Made by a program: the position numbers and the translations under genes. From contig NZ_JABBJN010000028.1 in the NCBI RefSeq assembly GCF_012928505.1, positions 1 through 64,000 of the forward strand: a DNA stretch of 64,000 nt, given 5' to 3'. This document shows, piece by piece, positions 9,675 through 17,085 of this stretch (position 1 is its first letter; the number at the start of each line of letters is the position of its first letter). This stretch comes from Achromobacter sp. Bel (lineage in GTDB: Bacteria > Pseudomonadota > Gammaproteobacteria > Burkholderiales > Burkholderiaceae_B). The notes below the pieces were generated by a model. That model searched no databases, had not been told where the DNA came from, and saw only the letters and a list, made by a program, of their open reading frames with translations.

Positions 9675-10376
9675 TCAGCGCGCCCCCAGCGGACGGTAGC
9701 GTCGTTGCAGTAGCGCGCCGCCGCCCATGATGATGAACGACAGCACCAGGTAGATGACCGTCACCACCGCATAAGCCTCGAAGGTGCGGAACGTGTAGTT
9801 CTCGACTTCGCGTCCGGCGGCGGTCAGTTCCGTCACGCCGATCGCCATCGCCAGGCTGGTGTTCTTCAACAGCAGCAGCGTCTGGTTCAGCAGCGGCGGG
9901 ATCGCGATGCGGAAGGCCTGCGGCAAGATGACTTTGCGCATGGTCTGCAGAAAACCCAGGCCCAGCGCCCGCGACGCCTCGACCTGGCCCGGCGGGATGC
10001 CACGCACGGCGCTGCGCAGGTCTTCACAGATATAGGCGGACATCACCAGCGAAATCGCGATGCACGACATGATGAATTCGCTGCCGTGGCTGTTGAGCCA
10101 GTCGGTGGCGAATTGCGGCAGCAGCGCCGGCACGCCGAAGTACCAGAACAGGATGTGCACCAGCATGGGCACGTTGCGGTGGAACGCGACGTACACCGCG
10201 ATCACGCCGTTGGCCACGGGCGAGCCCGTCAGGCGGATCACCGCCAGCAGGCTGCCCACGAAGAACGCCAGAATCCAGGCCAGCCCGGCCAGCGCCAGGG
10301 TGGTGATGAACCCCCTGAACAGCCATGCCGGATACTCGCCCTGAAAAATGGCGTTGAAGTCGAAAACGTAATGCAT
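9675..10376 (-). CDS. Amino acid ABC importer permease, second subunit
   Basis: Permease of 233 residues pairing with the downstream 238-residue permease. The cytoplasmic EAA loop reads [21 protein letters not shown], and a hydrophobic N-terminal helix lies around residues 20-45. The family normally uses two such permeases with one ATPase, all present here. It is 28 bp downstream of the binding-protein gene and one base upstream of its partner, so it is part of one transcript. Confidence 0.9.
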   Translation of the reverse strand: MHYVFDFNAIFQGEYPAWLFRGFITTLALAGLAWILAFFVGSLLAVIRLTGSPVANGVIAVYVAFHRNVPMLVHILFWYFGVPALLPQFATDWLNSHGSEFIMSCIAISLVMSAYICEDLRSAVRGIPPGQVEASRALGLGFLQTMRKVILPQAFRIAIPPLLNQTLLLLKNTSLAMAIGVTELTAAGREVENYTFRTFEAYAVVTVIYLVLSFIIMGGGALLQRRYRPLGAR

Positions 10377-10404
10377 CGAGAAAGGCTCCAGCGCGCGCGG
10401 CGCG

Positions 10405-11232
10405 TCAACCCTTGATGGCTTCGATGCGGAAGTCGCGCTTCATGTTGAACTGCGTGCCGGTGCCGAACCACTTGTCGAAAATCTTCGTGGCCTGGCCCGA
10501 CGCTTCCATGCCGTCCAGCACCTTGTTCACCTGGGCCAGCATGGCGGTGTCGCCTTTACGCACGCCCATGCCCCAGGGTTCGACGAACAGCGCGGGTTCC
10601 AGGATCTTGACCGGCACGGCGCTGCTCGACGCCTGATGCTGCAGCTTCACCAGCATCAGCTCAGACCCGACGAAACCGCTGACCTTGCCCTGCTGCAAGG
10701 CCAGGAAGGCGCCGCTGGGATCTTTGAAAGTCACGGGATCGACATTGGGGATGTTCTTGCGCGCGCCCTGCTCCGACGACGATCCGCGCACGGCGCTGAC
10801 GCGCTTGCCGGCCAGGTCGGCGGGCGCCTTCAAGTCTTTTTCCGAATCGCGCGCCAGGATTTTCTGCAGGCTCACGAAATGCTGGTGCGAATAATCGATC
10901 TGCTGCGCGCGCTCCGGGCTCCAACCCAGGTTGGCGGCCACGACGTCGACGCGGCCTGCGATCAGCTCGGGGATGCGGGCTTCCACGGCGATCAGCTTCA
11001 GTTCCAGCGGCACGCCCAGGCTGTCGGCGACGGCCTGGCACATATCGACCTCGTACCCCACGATGGCGCGGGTCTTGGGGTCTTGGAAGCTGAAGGGCTC
11101 GGCCGTGCCCATCGTGCCGCAGATGAACTTGCCGCGCGCCTTGATGTCCTGCACGGTGTCCGCATGCGCGGCGGGCGCCAGCGTGGCGGCCAGGCCGATG
11201 GCGGCGACAAAAGTGGCGATGGTGGTCTTCAT
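10405..11232 (-). CDS. Periplasmic amino acid-binding protein
   Basis: Captures the substrate of the polar amino acid importer. The start at 11232 gives 275 residues beginning with a clear signal peptide (MKTTIATFVAAIGLAATLAP, cut after AHA), with a GGGG-type ribosome site just upstream. The mature protein has the bacterial SBP_3 fold features: ICGTMGTAEPFSF near the N-terminus, GYEVDMCQAVAD, the Arg-containing VEARIPELIAGRVDVVAANL stretch, and a C-terminal KIFDKWFG. The neighbouring aminotransferase and aldolase suggest an unusual amino acid such as a 4-hydroxyglutamate derivative. That is inference. Confidence 0.9.
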   Translation of the reverse strand: MKTTIATFVAAIGLAATLAPAAHADTVQDIKARGKFICGTMGTAEPFSFQDPKTRAIVGYEVDMCQAVADSLGVPLELKLIAVEARIPELIAGRVDVVAANLGWSPERAQQIDYSHQHFVSLQKILARDSEKDLKAPADLAGKRVSAVRGSSSEQGARKNIPNVDPVTFKDPSGAFLALQQGKVSGFVGSELMLVKLQHQASSSAVPVKILEPALFVEPWGMGVRKGDTAMLAQVNKVLDGMEASGQATKIFDKWFGTGTQFNMKRDFRIEAIKG

Positions 11233-11297
11233 GGTGTTTCCCCTTGGAATATAGGTATGGGTACGGCGGACGAAATGGACTTTCAACAAGCGGGCGT

Positions 11298-12515
11298 TCA
11301 ACGCAAGGCCGCGCATGCCTCGCGGATGCGGCGGCAGCCTTCTTCGATGTTTTCCATGGACGTGGCGAAGCTCAGGCGCAGATAGGGCGACAGGCCGTAG
11401 GCCGCGCCGTCCAGCACCGCGACGCCGGCTTCGTCCAACAGGTACATCACCACGTCCAGATCGGTCTCAAGCACGCGTCCGGCCGGCGTACGCTTGCCCA
11501 GCAGGCCATCAACGGACGGATAGACGTAGAACGCGCCCTGCGGCTGCGGACAACGGATGCCCGGCACGGCGTTCAGCAGCGCGACGATGCGGTCGCGGCG
11601 CAGGTGGAACACGGCCGCCGCCTCGCTGACGCAACGCTGGTCGGCGGTCAGCGCCACGCGCGCAGCCGACTGGCTGATGGCGCTGACGCAGCTGGTGCTT
11701 TGAGAAATCAGCGTGGCCATCGCCTTGATCAGCGGCTTGGGGCCGCCCGCATAGCCCAGCCGCCAGCCCGTCATCGCGTACGCCTTGGAGACGCCATTGA
11801 TGGTGAGGGTGCGCGCCGCCAACGCGGGCACCACCGCGGCGGGCGATGCGTGACGCGCCTGGCCATAGGCCAGGTGTTCATAGATCTCGTCGGTCATCAG
11901 CCAGACGTGCGGATGGCGCGCCAGCACCTCGCCCAGCGCCCGCAGCTCGTCCGCGCCGTACATCGCGCCGGTCGGATTGCTGGGCGTGTTCAACAGCACC
12001 CACTTCGTGCGCGGCGTGATCGCGGCTTCCAGCGCCTGCGGCGTAAGCTTGAAGCCGTCCGCTTCCGGGCAGGCCAGCACCACGGGCGTGCCGTCGTTGA
12101 CCAGCACCATGTCCGGGTACGACACCCAGTACGGCGCGGGGATGATGACTTCGTCGCCGGCCTGCACGGTGGCGGCCAGCGCGGTGAAGATCAGCTGCTT
12201 GGCGCCCACGCCGACGATCAGTTCGTCCAGCCCGTAGTCCAGGCTGTTCTCGCGCTGGAATTTGGCACGCACGGCTTCCAGCAGCGGCCTGGCGCCGGCG
12301 GACGCGGTATAGCGGATATCGCCGCTGTTCAACGCATCGATGCCGGCCTGCACGATGTGGGCGGGCGTGGGCAGGTCGGGTTCGCCGACGGTGAAGTCGA
12401 TGATGTCGCGCCCCTGGGCGCGCAACTGGTCGACGCGCGTCTTGGCCGCCATGCTGGGCGATGGCTTGATGGCGCGCGCCCGGTCGGCCAGGAACAGGGT
12501 GTCGACGCCGCTCAT
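11298..12515 (-). CDS. PLP-dependent aminotransferase, class I/II
   Basis: Aspartate-aminotransferase-fold enzyme of 405 residues. The PLP lysine lies in SKAYAMTGWRLGY, the NPTGAM motif binds the substrate carboxylate region, DEIYEHLAYG carries the PLP-pyridine Asp, and the C-terminal RLSFATS holds the substrate-binding Arg. The start at 12515 gives MSGVDTLFLADRARAIKPSPS, a normal family start. It overlaps the RraA-like gene by 4 bp. Between an amino acid importer and an aldolase, it probably converts the imported amino acid to its 2-oxo acid. The exact substrate is unknown. Confidence 0.88.
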   Translation of the reverse strand: MSGVDTLFLADRARAIKPSPSMAAKTRVDQLRAQGRDIIDFTVGEPDLPTPAHIVQAGIDALNSGDIRYTASAGARPLLEAVRAKFQRENSLDYGLDELIVGVGAKQLIFTALAATVQAGDEVIIPAPYWVSYPDMVLVNDGTPVVLACPEADGFKLTPQALEAAITPRTKWVLLNTPSNPTGAMYGADELRALGEVLARHPHVWLMTDEIYEHLAYGQARHASPAAVVPALAARTLTINGVSKAYAMTGWRLGYAGGPKPLIKAMATLISQSTSCVSAISQSAARVALTADQRCVSEAAAVFHLRRDRIVALLNAVPGIRCPQPQGAFYVYPSVDGLLGKRTPAGRVLETDLDVVMYLLDEAGVAVLDGAAYGLSPYLRLSFATSMENIEEGCRRIREACAALR

Positions 12516-13186
12516 GCCAGCCCCTTGGCGGCAAAAGCGGCCTGCATCCAGCTTTGCGTCCGGTCGCCGCCCGCGATCTCGGCCATGATGCGTTCTTCCT
12601 TGGCGGCATGCGCGTGCGCCGCGGCGATCAGGCTTTCCGCCTCGCTGGCGGGAAAGCTGACCAGGCCGTCTTCGTCGCCCACCAGGATGTCGCCGGGAAG
12701 GATCACCTGGCCGCCGATGGACACGGGCACATTGACCTCGCCCGGGCCGTCCTTGTAGGGACCGCGGTGGATATGGCCGCGCGCGTAGCAAGGGAAGCTG
12801 TCGGCTTCGAACGCAGCCACGTCACGGATCGCGCCGTCCACAACCACGCCGGCGCAGCCGTGGATCTGCAGATAGCGCTTCATGATTTCGCCCAGCACGG
12901 CGTTGGACAGGTCGCCGCCCGCGTCCACCACCAGCACGTGGCCGGGCTGGATCTGCATCATCGCCTTGTAGATCATCAGGTTGTCGCCGGGACGGGTCTT
13001 GACCGTCAACGCGGTGCCCACCAGCTTGCCGCGCCCGTTGTAGCGGCGCAGGCCCGAAATGCCCTCGCGGCGCGCCAGATTGTCGCTGAGGTGGGGCGTG
13101 ACGATGCCGGCCAGCGCTTCAAGAATAGCGGCGGGAGCGACGGGGGAAGCCGGCAATTGGCGTGCGCCGGTAAGGATAGTGGCCAT
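12512..13186 (-). CDS. RraA-family aldolase (HMG/CHA aldolase type)
   Basis: Protein of 224 residues in the RraA/DlpA family. The family includes the RNase E inhibitor RraA and 4-hydroxy-4-methyl-2-oxoglutarate/oxaloacetate aldolases, which make pyruvate. The Arg-Asp pair used by the aldolases is present in VVDGAIRDV, as is the GDEDGLVSFP motif, so an enzymatic role is favoured over RNA-degradosome control. ATG 13186 is preferred over an in-frame TTG four codons upstream. It is the first gene of the importer/aminotransferase operon and is divergent from a LysR gene. Confidence 0.85.
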   Translation of the reverse strand: MATILTGARQLPASPVAPAAILEALAGIVTPHLSDNLARREGISGLRRYNGRGKLVGTALTVKTRPGDNLMIYKAMMQIQPGHVLVVDAGGDLSNAVLGEIMKRYLQIHGCAGVVVDGAIRDVAAFEADSFPCYARGHIHRGPYKDGPGEVNVPVSIGGQVILPGDILVGDEDGLVSFPASEAESLIAAAHAHAAKEERIMAEIAGGDRTQSWMQAAFAAKGLA

Positions 13187-13341
13187 GACGATCTGCAAAT
13201 TCCTGAGTCGAAGGCCGCCGCAGGCCCGGAACGCTTTCCCGGCCCCGGCCAGCCGGGAAATGAATCAGATCGCATGGTGCGAGCTTTTCGGTTTCGGAAA
13301 AAGGGATTAAATTTCCACGAACCCAATCGCTTTTAGGAATA

Positions 13342-13357
13342 TAAGGGTTAGCCCTTA
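13342..13357. promoter_or_regulatory. Perfect dyad, candidate LysR operator
   Basis: TAAGGG-TTAG-CCCTTA is a perfect 6-bp dyad in the 213-bp gap between the divergent rraA-like and LysR genes, 43 bp before the LysR ATG. LysR regulators commonly bind such dyads in the divergent region they share with their target operon. Confidence 0.5.
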
Positions 13358-13399
13358 GCGAAATTTCGGAATGAACCTCACCCTGGGCAGCCCCGCCGC

Positions 13400-14293
13400 A
13401 TGCTGACTTTCAAACAAATCGAAGCCCTGTACTGGACCGTCCGCCTGGGCACGTTTTCGGCGTCGGCGCAGAAGTTGCACACCACGCAATCGGCCATCAC
13501 CAAGCGCATCCAGGAGCTGGAGGCGGACTTCGACGTGGCCCTCTTCGACCGCTCCGGCCACCGCGCGGAACTGACCGCGCGCGGCCACGAGGTGTATGCC
13601 CTGGCCGAAGAGATGCTGGGCCACCGCGACCGCTTGCTGGTCCGCCTGAAGGGGCAGCACACGCTGACCGGTACCTTCCGTTTCGGCATCACCGAGATCA
13701 CGGCGATGACCTGGCTGCCCGCCCTGATCCGCCTGCTGCGCGCGCATTACCCCCGCATCACGCTGGAGCCGCACATCGACCTGGGCGCCGACCTGCTCAA
13801 GCGCCTGCAGGCGGGCCAATTGGACATGGCGTTCCTGCACGGCGAATTCGCCGAACCGAACTTGCAGGTGGTGGCGCTGCAACGCCTGGAATTCGCGTGG
13901 ATGGGCAGCCCCGACATGATCGATGCCAGCCGAATCTATACCCCCGCCGACATCGCCCACCTGCCGCTGCTGCGCCAAAGCCGCGAGTCCGGCCTGAACA
14001 TGATCTACGACGGCTGGCTGCGCCCGCATACGCCGGCCAGCAACATCTTCACGATCAACAGCCTGATCGCCATGGCGGGCCTGACCGCAGCGGGCTTCGG
14101 GGTGAGTTGCCTGCCGCGGGATTACTTCGCGGACATGGTGAGCAAGCGGCAGCTGGTGATTGCGCGGACCAGCACGGCGCCGCCCCAATCGGTCTACAGC
14201 GCAATGTTCCGCCGAGACGCAGACGTGGCGTTTTGTGAAAGCGTGGCGGAACTGGCGAAGAGTTGTTGTGAGTTTTCGGGGGGGTGGCAGTAG
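13400..14293 (+). CDS. LysR-family transcriptional regulator
   Basis: Regulator of 297 residues. The N-terminal winged helix-turn-helix reads QIEALYWTVRLGTFSASAQKLHTTQSAITKRIQELE. A LysR substrate-binding domain of about 200 residues follows. It is transcribed away from the rraA-aminotransferase-importer operon, with only 213 bp between them including a perfect dyad. It is therefore the likely regulator of that operon, responding to the imported amino acid or its oxo-acid. Confidence 0.9.
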   Translation: MLTFKQIEALYWTVRLGTFSASAQKLHTTQSAITKRIQELEADFDVALFDRSGHRAELTARGHEVYALAEEMLGHRDRLLVRLKGQHTLTGTFRFGITEITAMTWLPALIRLLRAHYPRITLEPHIDLGADLLKRLQAGQLDMAFLHGEFAEPNLQVVALQRLEFAWMGSPDMIDASRIYTPADIAHLPLLRQSRESGLNMIYDGWLRPHTPASNIFTINSLIAMAGLTAAGFGVSCLPRDYFADMVSKRQLVIARTSTAPPQSVYSAMFRRDADVAFCESVAELAKSCCEFSGGWQ

Positions 14294-14332
14294 GGGGGTG
14301 TTTGGGTGGCTTGGGGGTTGGGTTCTTGAGAC

Positions 14333-14497
14333 GCCCGTCACGGCGGTCCCCCGGGGCGTGCGGGTCAACGATTGCGGTCCGGAGCCTTCGCTCCGGACTG
14401 CCCCGTTGTCATCTTCGTTGTTGCCTACGGCAACTGCCTTCAGATTCCCTCGGGCTTATCGACTCCCCGCACGCCCCGGGGGACCGCCGCGACGGGC
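14333..14497 (+). repeat. Long-stem capped hairpin B1
   Basis: Arms 14341-14364 and 14466-14489 are perfectly complementary over 24 bp. After a single A/C mismatch, GCCCGTC (14333-14339) pairs with GACGGGC (14491-14497). The cap contains TCCGGAGCCTTCGCTCCGGA (8-bp stem, 4-nt loop), a second short hairpin GTTGCC-TAC-GGCAAC and the block CAGATTCCCTCGGGCTTATC. The arm sequence is unrelated to that of hairpins A, B2 and C1. Confidence 0.88.
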
Positions 14498-14842
14498 TCG
14501 GTCAGATGCAATTTGACGTCAGCCGGGCAGAACGGTTTGCTTAGGGTTCTCGCCAGCATGGGGGAATGGTGGAGGATCTTGCGGGGCCCGCTCCCGGCCG
14601 GCCGCGCAGGCGGCCTTTGGGAGCTTACGCGTCGTCTTGCGTCGTGAGGATGCTGGTTGCATCCCGCGTGTGACCTATCGCCGTTGTATGACCCATGATG
14701 GATTGCGCGCAAGCGGTCATCGCACCAACGACACACGATGCGTATGCCAATTGCAGCCGCCCGCGCGGCTGCAATTCGGCGGGCCCCGCAGCACTCGTCA
14801 TTAATCGGGAACCTGACAGCGCCCCAAGCCCCAACACAGGCA

Positions 14843-15002
14843 GCCCGTCGGCGCTATTGCCATGACGACGCGCAACCTTGATGCGCCCGAGGGAATCCGA
14901 AGGGAGCCGAAGGCGGACGAGGATGACGACGGGAACGTCCGGAGCGAAGGCTCCGGACCGCAATCGTGGGCGCGCGCCGTCATGGCGATAGCGCCGACGG
15001 GC
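14843..15002 (-). repeat. Long-stem capped hairpin B2
   Basis: Arms 14843-14873 and 14972-15002 pair over 31 bp with two mismatches, one of which is a G-T wobble on each strand. The cap, read on the minus strand, is nearly identical to that of hairpin A, with the GATTGCGGTCCGGAGC hairpin and the GGATTCCCTCGGGCGCATC block, although the arms differ. Confidence 0.85.
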
Positions 15003-15034
15003 GACCTACGAAGAACAACAAACCGCCAAAAAAA

Positions 15035-15778
15035 CTAAGCAAGCACCCCAAGAATCGCATCCCGAGCCTGATGCGACAACTCCAGCCGGGTCGGCAAACT
15101 CCCATCAGGATGTCTTGCCGCCAACACAGGCAAGAACACCACCTCGACAGACAGCCCCGTCGTCCCCATTACCCGCCAAAGATTCGCCACCAGGCTTTCT
15201 TCGCCGACGAACGCGGCGAATCCATCGCGCTTGCCGTCACGCAGGAAACGCAACGCCACCGGTTGGATTTCCACCGCAGCCGACCGCGCCGGTTCGAACA
15301 GGCTGGCGTGGAAAGGAAGCAGGTCGAAACCTTCGGTCGTCGTGCCTTCGGGGAACAATCCCACTGCATCGCCCTGCTTGAAGCGGGCTTGCATCGACTC
15401 CCCCATGGCATGCACCGCGTGGCGTTGGCCGCGTTCGATGAACAGCGTGCCCGCCCCCGCCACCAGCCAGCCGATCACCGGCCAGCTGCGGATTTCGCTC
15501 TTGGCCACGAACGACGTCGCACGCGCGGAATTCAGGACGAAGATGTCGATCCAGGAAACGTGGTTCGCCACCAGCAGCACGGGCCCTGTCATGCGCGGTT
15601 CGCCCTTGAAGACGACCCGCAACCCACAGGCCGCCATCAACGCCCGGGACCAGGTGCGGTTCAGCCATGCACGGGATTGTGGCCGAAGGAAGGGATAGAC
15701 CGCTCCCACGCAAAACAGGCCGAAAACGATCAAAGGCAGCACCAGTGCCAGCCGTAGGACAAAGCGCAGCAGCTTCAA
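15035..15778 (-). CDS. 1-acyl-glycerol-3-phosphate acyltransferase family protein
   Basis: Membrane-bound PlsC-family acyltransferase of 247 residues that transfers an acyl chain to a lysophospholipid or related acceptor. An N-terminal hydrophobic helix (FVLRLALVLPLIVFGLFCVG) precedes the catalytic HxxxxD motif NHVSWID and the substrate motif FPEGTTTEG. The best start is TTG at 15778, which overlaps the stop of the dihydroorotase-like gene (TTGA). A longer open frame upstream only overlaps that gene. The exact substrate is unknown. Its place at the end of a pyr-like operon is positional only. Confidence 0.83.
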   Translation of the reverse strand: MKLLRFVLRLALVLPLIVFGLFCVGAVYPFLRPQSRAWLNRTWSRALMAACGLRVVFKGEPRMTGPVLLVANHVSWIDIFVLNSARATSFVAKSEIRSWPVIGWLVAGAGTLFIERGQRHAVHAMGESMQARFKQGDAVGLFPEGTTTEGFDLLPFHASLFEPARSAAVEIQPVALRFLRDGKRDGFAAFVGEESLVANLWRVMGTTGLSVEVVFLPVLAARHPDGSLPTRLELSHQARDAILGVLA

Positions 15779-17085
15779 ACGGAAGTCTCCCAGGCCAGCC
15801 GGCCACCGACCACGGTGGCGCGTACCCGACCGGGCAGCATCATACCCGCGAACGGAGTGCTGGCGCTGCGGCTTTGCAGCGAAGCCGGCATCACCAGCCA
15901 TTCGGCGTCCAGGTCTGCCAGGCACAGATCCGCTGGCGCGCCCACGCCCAACTGGCCCGCCAGCGCCGCGTCGGGCGTCATCCGGCCGAGCACGGCGCCC
16001 GGGCCCGACGTCACGCGGGCCAACGCATCGATCAGCGGCTGGCGGCGGTCGCGCACCCATTTCAGCGTCAGCGACAGCAGCAATTCCAGCGCCGTTGCGC
16101 CGGGGGCCGACGCCGGGAACGGCGCCGCCTTGGCCCGAGCATCAACCGGCGTGTGGTCGGAGCACAAGGCGTCGACCAGCCCCTCCGCCAGCGCCGCGTG
16201 AATGGCGTCGCGGTCGCGTTGGCCGCGCAGCGGCGGCGACAAATGGAAATTCGTATCGAAAAAGCCGATGTCGACGTCGGTCAGGTGCAAGTTGTGGGCC
16301 GACACATCGGCGGTGACAGGCAGCCCTTCCCGCTTGGCCGCGCGCAGCAGTTCCAGCCCCGCCGCCGTGGACAGCCGGGTCAGGTGCACGCGGGCGCCGG
16401 TCGCGCGGGAAAGCTCGAAGATCGTTTGCAGCGCCACGGTTTCCGCTTGGGGCGGCAGACCTTCCAGCCCCAGGCGCTCGGCGTAGGCGCCGCTGGCGGC
16501 CACCGCGCCGCGCGCCAGCCAGGGATCTTGCGGACGCAGCCACAACGTGCGGCCCATGCCACTGGCATAGCGCATCGCGCCCCACAGCACGCGCGTGTCG
16601 GCAATGCCGTGCTCGCCCTGCGCGAAGGCGATACAGCCCGCCTGCGCGAGCAGGCCCATTTCCGCCAGCGTCTCGCCGGCCAGCCCCACGGTCATCGCGC
16701 CCAGCGGGTGAACGCGGACCGTGCCCGCTTCGGCCTGACGCATCAGCGCGTCGACCTTGCCCGGTTCGTCCAGCGCGGCGTCGGGCCCGGGCGGCAGCAC
16801 CAGACGGGTCACGCCCCCGGCCAGCGCCGCGCGCAACTCGGCGGGCGCAAACGCGGAACCCGTGGCCACGCTGCCCGCCCCCGCGGGCTGCAAGACCCGG
16901 GCGGACAGGTCGACCAGGCCCGGCAGCACGGCCAGGCTGCCGGCATCCAGCACGCGGTCGGCCTGAAAGCCGTCCGGCGCCGCGCCCACGGCCACTACGC
17001 GGCCATCGGCCGTATAAATGTCATACCGCCCATCCACCCCGTTGGCGGGGTCGATCAGCCGGCCGTTGGCAATGTGCAGCCTCAT
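15775..17085 (-). CDS. Dihydroorotase-like protein lacking the metal-binding HxH (PyrC'/PyrX type)
   Basis: Amidohydrolase-fold protein of 436 residues, the length of class I dihydroorotase, which closes carbamoyl-aspartate to dihydroorotate. The first zinc-binding motif, normally DLHxHLR, reads DLSARVLQ, so both metal His are replaced (Ser61 and Arg63). A second expected His, in HLTRLST, is also Arg. The CSDHTP motif survives. Such pseudo-dihydroorotases are known in Pseudomonas as structural partners of aspartate carbamoyltransferase. It overlaps the PyrB-like gene by 4 bp. Catalytic activity is not expected, and a true pyrC should exist elsewhere. Confidence 0.8.
   Translation of the reverse strand: MRLHIANGRLIDPANGVDGRYDIYTADGRVVAVGAAPDGFQADRVLDAGSLAVLPGLVDLSARVLQPAGAGSVATGSAFAPAELRAALAGGVTRLVLPPGPDAALDEPGKVDALMRQAEAGTVRVHPLGAMTVGLAGETLAEMGLLAQAGCIAFAQGEHGIADTRVLWGAMRYASGMGRTLWLRPQDPWLARGAVAASGAYAERLGLEGLPPQAETVALQTIFELSRATGARVHLTRLSTAAGLELLRAAKREGLPVTADVSAHNLHLTDVDIGFFDTNFHLSPPLRGQRDRDAIHAALAEGLVDALCSDHTPVDARAKAAPFPASAPGATALELLLSLTLKWVRDRRQPLIDALARVTSGPGAVLGRMTPDAALAGQLGVGAPADLCLADLDAEWLVMPASLQSRSASTPFAGMMLPGRVRATVVGGRLAWETSV

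Larger units (their letters stand above)
14320..15013. repeat. Composite intergenic element, copy B (full, inverted)
   Basis: This element fills nearly all of the 741-bp gap between the convergent LysR and acyltransferase genes, which holds no credible gene. Read on the minus strand the order is left edge CTTCGTAGGTCGCCC (14999-15013), hairpin B2 (14843-15002), a hairpin with AATTGCAGCCGC arms (14749-14776), a roughly 100-bp segment of little similarity to the other copies, the GCTCCC/GGGAGC module (about 14574-14646), hairpin B1 (14333-14497) and right edge GGCGTCTCAAGAACCC (14320-14335). This is the complete form of the module order seen in copies A and C. Confidence 0.85.

Noticed and set aside
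14320-15013. Insertion sequence or MITE derived from a known transposon
   Set aside because: No transposase fragment, and no clean terminal inverted repeats at the outer edges. The edges CTTCGTAGGTCGCCC and GGCGTCTTAAGAACCC are not complementary. Kept as an unclassified repeat.
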